Assembly: GCF_004798865.1 (NCBI RefSeq)
Contig: NW_025336087.1
Coordinates: forward strand, 50,201,621 to 50,265,620
Direction of reading: 5' to 3'
Length of the DNA: 64,000 bases
From: Varanus komodoensis
Lineage: Eukaryota > Chordata > Lepidosauria > Squamata > Varanidae
Made by a program: the position numbers and the translations under genes. Below, piece by piece: positions 35,336 through 63,880 of the stretch. Within the stretch, counting starts at the first letter, position 1; every line of letters begins with the position of its first letter. The notes under the pieces are model-generated. The model made no database searches and was not told where the DNA came from. It worked only from the letters and a program-made list of their open reading frames with translations.

Positions 35336-37217
35336 TTGACAGACACGTTAAGGAGATAAAGGGAAGTGGGCAGGCGAGGGGTGACTGCAAGTAGCCTGTT
35401 CATCGTCGCTGATAGTTTCTATCACATTAAGATAGGACTGCTTCATATAAAGTCAAGCATGCACAAAGGCTGCCGTGGTCGCTATAAGAAAAATCCCCAA
35501 ATCCATATAATGTAATATTTTGTTAGATCATCTGAAAGATTACAAAAGCTGTGCAAGCTTTTGAGATTTCCCAAATCACTTCATTAGGCAAGATACTTCC
35601 AAAAGCAGGTTAGTGTGGGAGGGGTACAGTAGGATATAGGAGAAAATAAAATACCAATTGGATGTTGTAGTGAGGTCGATAGGAGGAGGAGGAGGGTTTG
35701 TTTTCTGTCTTCAGTGCTTGTTGGCCCACTGGAAGTGAAAAGCTAGCAGACAACGGTTGATCCTCCATTGTGGAAGATAGAAAATGCAGGTATGAACTCA
35801 AAATTCTCCCATCTTGGACAAACCAGCCAGCTTCATTGGTTAGTAGAAAACAGAATTAGCATCACTCAAAAAATGAGTATGTGGGCCACAGAAGATTAGG
35901 GGCTTTCTCCTCTTGTTTCCCAAGAAAGTAATAACAGTGGAGCAGCCAATGGATTATCAATTTATTAGATTTGCCTATTAAATTTTAATACATTTTGTAC
36001 CTCAAATTATATCAGAAAGTACTAGTTTTATTTGTAATGCATGTTGGAAGTGGGTCAAAACACTAGTGCCCCATCTCCAAAACTTTCTCACTATGACTAT
36101 GCTGTGAATGTAGCATCTGTGTTACTACGTAAGCAAACAAAAATAGGTCTCCCCTTAAATCTTACTAGCTCAAATCAGTGAAAAGCATGTCACAGGGAAG
36201 GAAGAGATAAAGGTAGCAGGCACAATATGAGCAGTATATTAGATTCATTCATTCATTGAAATGTAATAAAATAGGCTTAAACTTGGTTATTAGAGCTGGG
36301 GTGAGATTTAAGGGGTTAAGTCTAAGTCTTCATGGAAAATACGGGTTTTAAGGGGCTCGAAGGAAGAAAACTAGCTTTGTGAAAAAGATCCTGAGTTCCT
36401 CTTAAAAATAGCACACCTAAAAGCTTTTCCTCATGAGGCCTCCAAATATTTGTAGTAAATAACATATACAGTTGCCAGCTCTCAGCTGGCTGCAGCTGGG
36501 AGTTAGGCTGAAGAAAAACAAGCTTGCAGGTTATGCTGAGAGTGACAGTAATACTGGATTTCTTGGAGTTCTTCTGCGAGAAAAATGTGAAGACCCCCTT
36601 CAAAGTTTAAAGCAGTCTTCCCAATCTGGCACCTGTTGGCATGACTGGCTTGAGTTGATAGGAGTTGTTCTGGAGGGTGTTGGAAAAGGTTAGTTTAAAG
36701 GATCATGATGGGGGGAATTGACTTCAGAGTAGGACCACTGCGCCACCTACATCCCTTTTCAGAGTAGGACAAAGCTCTCCATATCTAATCCCATGCTGCT
36801 TCAGTGACTTCAAGTCCATGCTTTTTCATCCCTGCAGCAGCCTGTATTTCCCCAGCCAGGCACTTTTGGTTGGAGCAGAAGGGTCCATTGTCTCCAGAGC
36901 TTTATCCATGAGCCAGCTTGGGGAGACCTGTGCAGCCTTTCTGCTTAGGCTAAAGGCTTCCTAACCCAAGCAAAGCTGTCTCCAAAGACAGCCAGGTAGG
37001 GTCAGGCACACCAGGGAGGAGAGATACATATGAAAGCAGACACCCATTAGTATATCATTTACTAGAAGAAAGTAGTAAATTAGAATCACCTGTTAGGACT
37101 GAGTGGATCCACATCAACACACATTGAAAACATTTCATCCTTTTTGTCCTGCCCCTGTATTTCTGTGAGCAAAAGAAGCCCACAGGCCCACATATTGAAA
37201 ATTATCTAAGGTAATTA
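35336..37217. other. Intergenic stretch, nothing recognised
   Basis: AT-rich DNA between ZNG1 and the hAT element, without gene or clear repeat. Confidence 0.4.
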
Positions 37218-37225
37218 ATTTACAG

Positions 37226-37681
37226 CAGGGGTCCTCAAACTTTTTCAATAGAGGGCCAGTTGAAAGGTGGCGGCTACATGCGTGGGCTGGTGAGGGGGGT
37301 CTGGGCACACGGGCTGGTGAGGTGTCATTCGGTGCATGTGAGGTGGCATTGGGTGTGCCTGGTGGTGGATCACTCGCTTGGAGATCTCCCAGCAAATACA
37401 AAACCATCTCCAAGCAAGCAAGCCACCACCTCCCTGCCCGCACTGCAAACCAGTGGCGAGCGCGTGTGCATGGGGGAGGCAGATGGCGGCTTGCTCACTC
37501 GGAGATGGTTTTGAACTCACTGGGAGAACTCCCAACGAGTCCAAAACCATCTCCGAGTGAGCAAGCCACCGCCTCCAGCCCGTGCAGTGAGCACATGGGC
37601 GGGCGGAGGGCAGCGGCACGGTTGGCTGAATGGGCATGGCGGGCCAGATCCATCCCGCGAACCGTAGTTTGAGGACCCATG
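37226..37681. mobile_element. Non-autonomous hAT element
   Basis: Ends CAGGGGTCCTCAAACTTTTT and (inverted) CATGGGTCCTCAAACTACGG, the widespread vertebrate hAT end. Flanking 8-bp target duplication ATTTACAG (37218-37225) and ATTTACGG (37682-37689). The GC-rich interior contains an internal inverted repeat around GAGATGGTTTTGAACTC and GAGTCCAAAACCATCTC. No transposase. Confidence 0.85.
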
Positions 37682-38380
37682 ATTTACGGTAACATCTAAG
37701 AGGCATGTATTGTTAAAAAGTAGGAAAATATACAACCATACAGGCTTATATACATTCTCATTCTCTCTCTCTCTGTATAATACATACTATAGCCGAACAG
37801 TGCTTGACTATTCTTAATGTTAATAGTATGTAACTTAAATAGTACCCTGTACGCCTAGTAAAAATAGTATATAATAGTACTTTCTTACTGTAGGGACTTT
37901 GACTGGCTTCTCTTAAAATACAGTATTCTGAGCTCAAAAGCTCAGATTCTGAAGATGAGCTAGTCAAAGAAGAAAAGAGGTTGGAATGTCTTACTGAAAT
38001 ACCAAAGTTAATGAGCAAGATTAACCAAGTGGCTGGTGAAAACCAGACCACTTCCAGGTTGTGGGGAGATATTATAGCACAAGGAGAGTCAGAGGAGGAA
38101 TCTCCCTGAGGGTGTAGTTAGCACCTGTTGGAAGAAAAGGGAGGAAGGGGGATTCATCTTGACTACAACTCTTGACATGGGCAAGAGTGGATTCCACCAG
38201 CCAGAAAGATCACTACTTTGATGCATGCTACTTGTTAACTTTATTTTTATTCACTTTGCATCACATAGCCAACCTAGCACAATAAAGGACTGTATTTTAG
38301 AATTTAATATTGCCTTTATTTGCTAGAAAGAGAAAAGTAAAGAGATGTGGTCATGACAATTAAACAGAAAGTGTTCAAAA

Positions 38381-38494
38381 CGTTTCATGTACATTATCTC
38401 AGTAATCCTTACTAACAGCGTATATACATTTTGCTTATCCCTGCATTACAGATGGAAATGAGAGACAGCAGTTTGCCAAAGGTCATCGAGTGAG
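38381..38494 (+). repeat. MIR, ancient CORE-SINE
   Basis: CATGTACATTATCTCAGTAA, TGCATTACAGATGGAAATGA and TTTGCCAAAGGTCATCGAGT follow the MIR consensus order (ends in the AAGGTCA block). Confidence 0.65.
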
Positions 38495-39505
38495 AAAGGC
38501 TTTTTGGTTCACTGTTTAAGTCTCCTATTCCTATACTAAACTGAACAAACCTGCTTACGGTTTACAGCCCAGTCCACATTTGGAAGGATGTCTTTCTTCT
38601 TGAAGGTTTCCTTTAACAGAATCACTGAGCAAAGGGACACCAACCTCACAGATAAACAGGATAAATATCCCTTCTGTTTTAATTTGTGGATTGGCAGCCA
38701 GCAACTCTACTCTGTTCTTTATCTTGTCTAAGACTTTTCTGACCAGAATATTCCTCTATATGTTTATCAAATTATGTAACTGTAGTTAGACTATCCTCAC
38801 AGAGTGCTTGCAGTTTAGGCTTTTATTGTGCAATTGCCATGCCACATTTATGGAATTTTACAGGAGGTCTAGATGACATTGTCTTCTGTTTGCAACCATT
38901 CTGTTTTCTCACCACTTTCCCCATCCTTTATTTCTGGAAAGAAAACCATTATGGAGAAAAAGACAGAATTGCAGAGTTCTGATTGAGTGATATGGGATGG
39001 AACCCTTAATTTGTACCAAATCACCCTTTCCTGTGTGTTTGTATGTGATAAAATTTATGCAGTAGTGCTTAAATAAAAAGGTATTTCAGTGTTAATTTGT
39101 TTTTCAAACTGATTTAAGCATTGATGTAAAATGGGAGATCAGGTGAGTTGTCCCTTCCATCTCTAGTTATGTCATGCTGTGGAAGCACCACTAGAGGGAT
39201 ATGCTAGTACAAAAAGTAGATAACTCATTGATGTCTGTAAAAAGCACTAATTGGGTTTTGCTGGGGAGGTCACAGTCTGGATGGACCTCAAGTAAGTTTA
39301 CAAGTTGCAAAGGCTTTTCATCCATCTGTATGGAGCTATACTGCATTACTGCATCAGATGTTTTACGTTCCTGTTGATTTTGGCTTTGCCAAGTGAAAAA
39401 AGAGTCTATTGGAGCAGTACAAATCATAGAAGCCCCCATGGAGACATGACTACTTACAGACACTGCTTTGTGCGAGTGCTGCAAAGCAAGCTGATGGTAC
39501 TAGTA
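38495..39505. other. Intergenic stretch, nothing recognised
   Basis: No gene or repeat seen. Confidence 0.35.
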
Positions 39506-39722
39506 GGAGCCAGTGTGGTATAGAGTACAGGAAAGGGACTCAGGTGATATGGGTTCTAGTCCCTGCTTAGCCATAGAGCCAGCTAGGTGACTTTGGGCCA
39601 GACCCTCAGCCCAGGCTACCTCACAGGGTTGTTGTTGTGGAGATAAGATTGAGATCAGGTGGAGGAGAATGAGGTAAGCCACTCTGAATTTGTTGTAAAT
39701 AAATACATCTAATAATAAATAA
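39506..39722 (+). repeat. tRNA-derived CORE-like SINE, near full length
   Basis: GGAGCCAGTGTGGTATAGAG head, GGGTTCTAGTCCC as B box, GGTGACTTTGGGCCAG core, CTCACAGGGTTGTTGTTG and a tail with GTAAGCCACTCTGAATT and ATAAATA repeats. Confidence 0.8.
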
Positions 39723-40230
39723 GCACTACTCTATACTCCTTGAGGCTACTGTTACATTAGATCTGTGTCTGAATGAAACCATAGGACTGGGCTTCTCATT
39801 TTTCTTTACCATGGACGTGACAAATAATTTTTACTGGAGGTAGAAGATTTTTTTAAAAAGTCACAGTTCACTGTTGCTACATGCATTTTTTCCCTATTTT
39901 CTAACATGTTTCATCAGGGGATAAAAATGGCTAGTTTGACTATTGGTAAAGCCTGCATGCAAAGATGACAGGAAACCAGAAAGTTACAAAAGCAGCTGAG
40001 TTCCTCTTTTTAATTCTGTTCAGTGAAATGCTTTAAAGAAAAGAAACTTGCAAAGTTTTCAGGTTCCCATTTTAAAATGTAAAAATAGTTTCTTTTAAAA
40101 TACAGCTGAACTGGATTAATTCAATAGGGCTTTCTTTTTGTGCTGTTTTAACTGGGATCAGAAACTATCCCAGGGATCTTTGAACTGTTGAATTCCATGT
40201 AGTTCTGTGTGCTACGTATATAGCCTGAAG

Positions 40231-40369
40231 TGTCTGATCTTGCCTAATCTTGACCGCTAAATAGGGTTGGGCCTGGTTGAAATCTGAATGGGTGATTAAA
40301 ATGTTGTGAACTGCCCAGAGAGCTTTGGCTATGGGTAGTATAGAAATGTAATTTAAAAATAAATACTAC
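40231..40369 (+). repeat. 5S rRNA-derived SINE
   Basis: TCTGATCTTGCCTAATCTTG, GCTAAATAGGGTTGGGCCTG, GTTGAAATCTGAATGGGTGA matches 5S rRNA (GATCTCGTCTGATCTC, GCTAAGCAGGGTCGGGCCTG, GTTAGTACTTGGATGGG) in order. The tail TGTGAACTGCCCAGAGAGC ... AGTATAGAAATGTAA is of CR1/L2 type. Resembles the squamate 5S-Sauria kind of SINE. Confidence 0.8.
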
Positions 40370-40721
40370 TATATTGGACTGTTTGGAACTAGTATTTTTG
40401 AGGCTCCAGCCTGTTCCTTTACTAAGTACTCTGCAATAATTCCACAGAGTAGTACAAAAAATGCACCCACATGTAGCCCAGAACAATTGCCACTAAATTC
40501 AGCATTTAGAGTGCCCATGAGAATGCACAAAAGGGCACCACCCACACAAGAAAAAGGAATTGTTAGCAGGCATTAAGGAACCTTGATTTGCAAAAATACG
40601 TACAGAAAAAAAGGCAAAACCTTGGAGGAAGAATTGAAGAAATTGAAGCTACTGGAGTATCTAGAATCTTGAACAACAACATTTTAGAATATACTGTCTT
40701 TTTTCTTACAAAGAACTCAAA

Positions 40722-40890
40722 ATGGCTTTTTCTCCTCCTCCTGCTCTTATCCCTACAGCAACAACCCTGTGAGGTAGGTGAGGTCGAGAAACTGTGACTG
40801 ACCCAAAGTCACCCAGTTGGCTCCATGGCTAAGTGGGAACTAGAACCCATATTGCCCAAGTCTCACTCTTAGCCTCTACACCACACTGAC
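40722..40890 (-). repeat. tRNA-derived CORE-like SINE
   Basis: Plus strand reads AACAACCCTGTGAGGTAGGT, CCCAAAGTCACCCAGTTGGC, GAACTAGAACCCAT, CTCTACACCACACTGAC: the 39506 element on the minus strand. Confidence 0.75.
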
Positions 40891-41286
40891 TTGTTTTGTT
40901 GCAAGTTGCCCTTATCCTGAGTCTATTTCTTCCAAACTCAAGATTACTAGGCACACATTTCATTGTGTGGTAAACAGGTGGGCAGAAGGCAAATTGGCTT
41001 CTATTGTTAGGTCCCTGGATGGTTTGCCATATAATAGCAAGGATATCTTACTTCCGACCGTTTAATAATAACATCAACAAAATGACAAACCCACACTCAC
41101 CAGCCACCCTAAATTACAGGGCTGGTAAACAAAAACAACTTCTTGGACTCAGAATTCTTTCATTTGAAATGTATGTTGTTCCTGTCAGGCTTCACTTGAT
41201 GGGTCCTGGGGTTCTGGTGAAAAAAACAAGATTCTGAAAGCCTGAAGTTTTTCTCTTCTGCAATACAGATGTGCCAATTACATCAT
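40891..41286. other. Intergenic stretch, nothing recognised
   Basis: No gene or repeat seen. Confidence 0.35.
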
Positions 41287-42450
41287 TAAGAACAGAAACA
41301 GCCATGCTGCATCAGACCAAGGTCCATCCAGTCCAGCATTCTGTTCGCCTGTAGCTTATCAGCTGCGTACAGGAAACCCACAAGCAGCTCCTGCGCATGT
41401 TCCTCAACAATTGGTGTATGCTGTCATACTGTCTCTGATACTGCAAGTAGCATATAAAGGCATCAGAAGTAGCCACTGATAGCCACCTTCTACATAATGG
41501 TGACCATCACTAAATCTTCTGGTAGTGATTTCTGAAGTTTATGTGTTATATGAAGAAGTACTTCATTTTATCTGTCCTAATTTTCCACCAATCAGCTTCA
41601 TGGAATGAACCCAGGTTCTGATCCTTTGAGGAGAAAAATCTTTTCTTATCCACTTCTTCCATATTATGCATAATTTTATGCACTTCTATTATGATTCCTC
41701 TTACTTTCCTCTTCTCTGATCTAAGTTGTACCCAGGGGAGTTGCTCTTTCCTGATATTTACGATATCCTTTGTTGGGTGTGGTGATCAGAACTACACAGT
41801 GTTCCTAGTTTGGTTGCACCATAGATTTGTATAATGGTAGCAGTTTTACTTTCAATTCCTTTCCTAATGAAGCCTAAGCTGAAATTTGCCTTCTTCACAG
41901 AAGCTGCACACTGCATTGGCATTTTAATCAAGCTGTCCAATACAATCTCAAGATTGCTTTCTTGGTCAATCTCACCAGCTTATTTTCTAACAGTGTATAT
42001 GTGCAGTTTGGTTTTTGTTTGTTTTGGTTTTTGCCCCACTTGACTTTCTGACAGCAAACAGCATTTGCCATACTTGGAGAAATCCTTATGGAGCTCTTAG
42101 CAGTCTGTTTTTAATTTAGTCACTCTAAATAATTTGATGCCATCAAAAATGTGCCCATGTCATTGCTCACCCAATTCCAGATCATTTATGAAAAAGTTGA
42201 ACAGCACTGATCTTAATACAGATACCTGTGTAGCCCTACTGTTTCCATCTCTCCACTGGGAGAATTAACCATTTATTCCTACTCAGTTTTCTTTTTTAAG
42301 TGGTTCACATGAGGATCTCTCCTTTTATTCCATGATAGCTAAGTTTGTTCAGAAGTCTTAGTAAAAGAGTTTATGAAAAAAATCTTTAGAAGGTCTAAGT
42401 AAACAGTGTCTATCCTTGTCCATATTTATTGACAATGTCAAAGAATTCAA
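41287..42450 (-). mobile_element. CR1-clade LINE, 3' part
   Basis: The plus strand begins CAGCCATGCTGCATCAGACC, the inverted 3' end common in lizards. On the minus strand 41758-41940 reads QCAASVKKANFSLGFIRKG, which is the CR1 reverse-transcriptase segment QCA-x-KAN-x-LG-I. Further inside is the inverted 'FNIF' region (AAAAAGTTGAACAGCACTGA). Long but decayed, with several breaks. Confidence 0.75.
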
Positions 42451-43400
42451 AGGGCACAATATATTGGGCTGCAGCCTCAAAGCTCCTAAGTCTCCAAGCT
42501 CAGAAATGTATGAATATCATCTGTGAGAAGTGATTTACATATCTCTGCACCACCTGCTTCACAAGTCAACTAGACAGTTTCAATTGCCTTACTGTAGTGC
42601 TTTGGACAGGGAAGATGGGATTTATCATATCCTGGCACTGTCTCCTCTCCATCCTCCCCAGGACTCCCTTTATCTAAGGTCAAATGAAAGGGTCAGGGTA
42701 TAAATGTAATATAATACTTCTGAGTAGGTATACTTGTATGTTAGACTAGGATGAATTATTTGTGTGTGCATGTGTAACATGGTGTTTGTGTATCTATCAC
42801 ACTTTTCTACAGTGCAACTGCAAAGCTATACAGAGATAAAAAGCATACTGAAAGGGCTGAAAGTAAACTTGCTCAGTAGAAATCAGTGGAAAGAGTTCAC
42901 AGTGGAAAAGGGGCTGGGTAAAATAGTATTATTTAGTGGTTGACACAAGCAGTTCAATTTTATAAGGATAGTAGAATTTTCAGGATGCTGTAGCTGCAAA
43001 ACCATTATTATTGTCTTTAGCAACAATAATAACTAATACCCATGTAATTGTTCAGGAACTCACTAGATGGCACTTCAGACTAAATATGACTTTCTCCATT
43101 ACAAATGATACTGCTTTCCTATTTTGAATTTTTATTTCCTCTTTGAATTTCTAATTTGCTAATCATTTTAGGGTTTTCTTCTTTTTAACTTACTGGCTGT
43201 TGCGTATTAGTAGATTTTTAATTTGTAAAGACTTCCTTGGCAGTAATTCCTTCCAATTAGTTCCTCTACTTCTGAACTTTTACAGTATCTGGTACAAAAC
43301 AATCGGACTATCCATCCTGTGCATTTAAAATCAGTCTGCTGCAAACATTCTTCACTGCAACCTATTTTAACATGGATCTATCCATTGCTTTCCTAGGTAG

Positions 43401-43568
43401 CATAAGAACATGAGAAAAGCCATGCCGGATCAGACCAATGGCCCATCAAGTCTAGCACTCCATACACATGGTGGCAGACCAACCGCCCACAGGATCCCTC
43501 AAGCAGGATGGGTACAAGACCTCTATCTGCCCAAGCTCCTCAGAAACTGGTGTATGCATAGTAGGCCA
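43401..43568 (-). mobile_element. CR1-clade LINE, 3' end
   Basis: CATAAGAACATGAGAAAAGCC, ATGCCGGATCAGACCAATGG, CATCAAGTCTAGCACTCC: same inverted 3' end as at 41287. Confidence 0.65.
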
Positions 43569-43689
43569 CCTGTCCAGGTTATTTAAAAACCAGGTGGTTT
43601 ATTTTTACTCTATTATAGCCCAACAAGGCTCATAATTGTGACATAAATTATACCAAAACTATCTTTATTTATCTTAACTGATTCACACT

Positions 43690-43770
43690 GAAGCCAGTAC
43701 ATGACTATTCAGAAATAAGCCCCACTGAGTTCACTGGGACTCACTGCCAAGTAAGTATTGGATCATAGCT
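43690..43770. mobile_element. Palindromic MITE, family A
   Basis: AAATAAGCCCCACTGAGTTC, ACTGGGACTCACTGCCAAGT. Confidence 0.55.
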
Positions 43771-45086
43771 TCCATATTAAGTCCAGAAGTGTCAAAGGAT
43801 GAAAACATGCTGTTTACGTATCTTCGCTCACCATCAGTGTTGCTGTGCAACGGGTGAACTCAGTGGATGAAAGCAAGTCCTATTATAACGAGAGCAAAAT
43901 GAGTGATGCACTGGAGCATAGGAGTGAATCAGGGTCAAGACAAAAGGCTCAAGACAGACAGCCCCAGCTGCTCATGTGGGTTGCAGTGAAATACTTTGCA
44001 TCGAAGCAAAAAACGTATCAGCACAGACATTAATTCCAATCTGTTTTTATTTCCATTCTTTCCTTCATGTTGTGTGAAGTGCAACATAATCGCATTTCAT
44101 GGCTGTCCTTTGTAGTTCCTTCAAATAGCATGCTAGAATGCATGCATAATTTGCTCACAACATGCCCAGATTCGTTTTCATAAGATGTGATTAAGCTGTT
44201 TTCATTTGTCTAATAAACCCTTCACCTCTGTAGTTGCTACTCATCCCCCGGCCGGCACAGATGCAAAATACGCGTTGTGTTGATTTGTGCTGAAAAGGCA
44301 TCGTGCAGCTGTCTCAAAATGTCTCAGCAATCATCAGCCTGTTTCCCGGGGAGACCTCTACTCCAGTTAAGAAGGCAAATGATTTTTCTTGAATAGAAAC
44401 CTGAATCTTGTTCCCGGAGAATCTTCTCGATCCCAGGGGACCGCACCGCTTCGTTTCCAGAAACGGGGTTTCCCGCCGCAGGCGCAGACACTTGCTGGCG
44501 CTTGATATAAGTGCAAGAGCGACAACTACTGAATTCACCCCGCTTCTTAACTGAAGGAAGTTTACCAATCGGCCACAGCCTATGCAAGTTCGATGTGTTA
44601 TCATAAATTTCCGTACGACTTGTAAACTGATGCCTGGGTAAATACCTCGAGATTGCAAGAGCAGTAGATCTCTACCCTCGTTATCTTTGTAAACGATGAT
44701 GCGGAAAAGTCCGAAACTAAAATAGTAAAATTTACAGAGGTTTCTTTTTAAGAGTTTCTCATTATATGCGCGAAAGGTAGATCTTAGCGCAGCGTGGTTA
44801 GAACACCAGGCCATTGTTTGGCATTTGGCTTGTAGCCAGGTTCACACGCGGGCGATTAGAATGGAGATTATATACGCCGCAAAAGGAAATGACTAGTACT
44901 ACATTGGGGTACCATTTTAAATTTTGTTTGTTTAAAGCTTAAACAAGTCTTTTCAAACTTGAGCCTTAAAATACAAGAAACTTGCACTTCAGGAAAATCT
45001 GCTTTAGCCCAAACTGCCCCTTCCTGTACTAATTTTTACGGTTCATGAATTGTTTGTTTTTCCTTATGCAGCACTGAAAAATAGGA
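43771..45086. other. DOCK8 upstream flank
   Basis: From about 44240 the DNA becomes CpG-bearing. A 166-codon open frame runs on the minus strand (44814-44314), divergent to DOCK8; no domain is recognised (see findings). Confidence 0.35.
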
Positions 45087-45474
45087 AAACCCCGCCTCGC
45101 TTGTGGTATGAGTGGTACAGCGTATCCTACCATCCCAGGACTGTACAACCTCATTCAGCTCCGGGTCTAGTCCGGTCCCAGACGACCTCGCTCATTCTGT
45201 CATGACAGTAGAAACGCAGAGAATTCGTGCTCTGTCTTCAAATGGAAGGCGACCGCCAGTAACTTACAGTAGCTGCTGCTGCTCCCTCCCCTTGACTGGG
45301 GTAATTTCGATCAGGAAGGTTGAAATGCAGAAGTTTCTCCCCCGAACTGAGAGATCACTCTCCTGAGCAGGATTTCATGAACATCGGAGACCCTTTGTGG
45401 AGCTCCACCCGCTTTTCCCTCGCAGGAATTTGATCCGGAAGAAAGTCGCTGTCACACAAACAAAACACACCTGC
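45087..45474 (+). promoter_or_regulatory. DOCK8: Candidate DOCK8 promoter / 5' untranslated region
   Basis: GC-richer stretch directly before the DOCK8 ATG. No TATA box stands out. Position-based inference. Confidence 0.35.
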
Positions 45475-61765
<16,291 letters not shown>

Positions 61766-61959
61766 TAAGTTGCACACTGAAGAATGATCACATAGATATC
61801 CTATTTTTAGCGTGCAAGCTCATTCTTTCTGTAGTGGCTGTGTGTGTGGGACTGAAACACAGAGTCCCCCTCCCAAGGTTGTAGCACACAGGAGCGGGGA
61901 CTCTGAGGATTCTTGTCTAAGGCCATAGGCATGTGCCTTAAAGTAATTAGTGTTTGTAT

Positions 61960-62098
61960 TGTTTTAAACTATTTGTGCTTTTTATCTTGTTTGTTTATGG
62001 TTATGCTGTATTTTGATGTGACCTGCTTAGAGATCACTTTGATATCACTTTAATAAAGTGATATCAAAGTATTATAAATTAAATAATATTATTTGCAT
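61960..62098 (+). repeat. CR1/L2-type 3' tail with perfect hairpin
   Basis: GATGTGACCTGCTTAGAGAT is a tail-type box. At 62036-62070, ACTTTGATATCACTTT and AAAGTGATATCAAAGT form 16-bp perfect arms around AAT. Confidence 0.6.
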
Positions 62099-62180
62099 TG
62101 ATAGAGGAATGTTAAAGCCTGTTCTTTTGACTAGTTCTGTAATTAGTCAAGAAGTAGGATACTTACTGTCTTATCATATT

Positions 62181-62402
62181 TATATTTATTACATTTATAT
62201 CTTTCTTCAAAGGAACTCTAAATGATACACATGATCTTCCTTCTCTCCATTTTATCCTCACCGCAGCCTTGTGAAGTAGGTTAGGTTGTGAGTCAGTGAC
62301 TGGCCCAGAGCCACCTAATGAGCTTCATGGCTGGGTGGGGAATAGAACCTGGATCTCCCCACTTCCAATCCTACACTTGAACCGCTATACTACACTGGCT
62401 GT
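62181..62402 (-). repeat. tRNA-derived CORE-like SINE
   Basis: Plus strand: TTTTATCCTCACCGCAGCCT, AGTCAGTGACTGGCCCAGAG, AATAGAACCTGGATCTCCCC, AACCGCTATACTACACTGGC. Confidence 0.75.
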
Positions 62403-63880
62403 TCAGAATATACAGTAGACTCAGTCCACAAAGAACTACAGGCAGTTAGTATCGTGTGCCATAGTTTGATGGGGATGCCTTGGAAGTCTACTGGCCTGTT
62501 CAAGGAGCATTCCTGTGGAGGCATGATTTGTGTTGAGCAATATCTCCTAAATGAATGCAATTGAGGGGAGGATTCCATGACTTCTGTGATGGCAGTAATC
62601 TTCTTTCACGCTGTTGCATGGAGGTAGCTCAGGCATGGAGACTCAGGAAGGAACTTCATGTGAATTTCTCCTACTAGTCAAGGCCTTCCACATACTCAGT
62701 GGGCTCCTGTGGGGGCCACTTGGTGGGCAAGTGTTAACCGGATTTCAGTCGGTTGGCCTATCCTTTGCAATGATTTTTTTTTATTTCACAGAAAAACATT
62801 ACTTGGACATTAGAGCTTCCTAATAAAACAATTCAGAGCTCTTGGCTTTCGTCCAGCGTAGTTGAACACGCAATCTTATGCATGTTGGTTTTGGTACTAG
62901 CATAGAGTCCTAACCAGCTAAGGACACAAGTCCTGGAAGGATTGCTTCTCCCAGCACTAACCAGTCTAGGTTTTAAGGTCAACAGGGGAGGTTCTGCAAA
63001 TGGGACCTCTGAGAAGTCTGGCTCAAGGGGCGAACAAGTGAAGCAGGGCCTTCTTGATAGTAGCTCCATAATTACAAAACTCCTTCCCTGTAGAACAGGG
63101 ATAGGGAATCTGTTTTGACATGAGAACTGGGCCAAGGGTGTTGCAGGCTACATCTCAAAGTGGCATGTGGTGCCACAGTATGATTAGCTGGCTATATACA
63201 CTCTCATACCCTGAGCCTTCCCCATTGCAATCAAGATTTGCAGTAGGAGAAGGATGGTTTTGGGGGAGAAGGGAAGTCACAGATTTGGGAGAAGAGAGTT
63301 AGCCCTTTCCTCTCTAGCAGCCATGCCCCTGAAAATGCCTCCTGCACTACAGTTAGCTCCCCCTGCCACAAAGCCCCTAGTGGCCCCAAAGAGGACTTTT
63401 TAAAAGACTGGTTACAGCAGGGAAGGGGCCATTTTTTGAGGAGGATGGTCATGGGGTTAGGGATGGGAGGATTGACCTCCCTAGAAACCACTTACCCCAA
63501 AATGACCCCCTTGTTGCAATTAGGTTTAGTGAGGAAGCACCTCTTGGAAGCAACAGAGACTTAATGCAGTATGGGGGTGGAGCAGGGAAACTGCAGTATT
63601 TTTATTCAGTGACCCAGGCTACAGCATGAGAAGGTGATGGACTATGGGATCTTCCTATGGGCTGACAGTTACCCATCCTTGCTGCAGAGATTTGGTTGGT
63701 TCCCACACTGTTTGTGTTTAGTTTGTGTTATTACATTTTTGTTGTTGGTTTGTAATTTTATTTATTTTTCCAGAATTGGTTTTAAAGCTGCATTTTTTGG
63801 AAGGGGGGCTTATTAGCTGCCCTGGGCTCTTTCAGGAGGAAGGGTAGAACACAAGAATGAGAGGGAGGGAGAAAGAGATC
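62403..63880. other. Part of DOCK8 intron 4
   Basis: Nothing recognised. Confidence 0.35.

Noticed and set aside
37245-37706. Several open frames of 60-150 codons on both strands
   Set aside because: All lie inside the non-autonomous hAT element; the GC-rich repeated interior lacks stops by chance.
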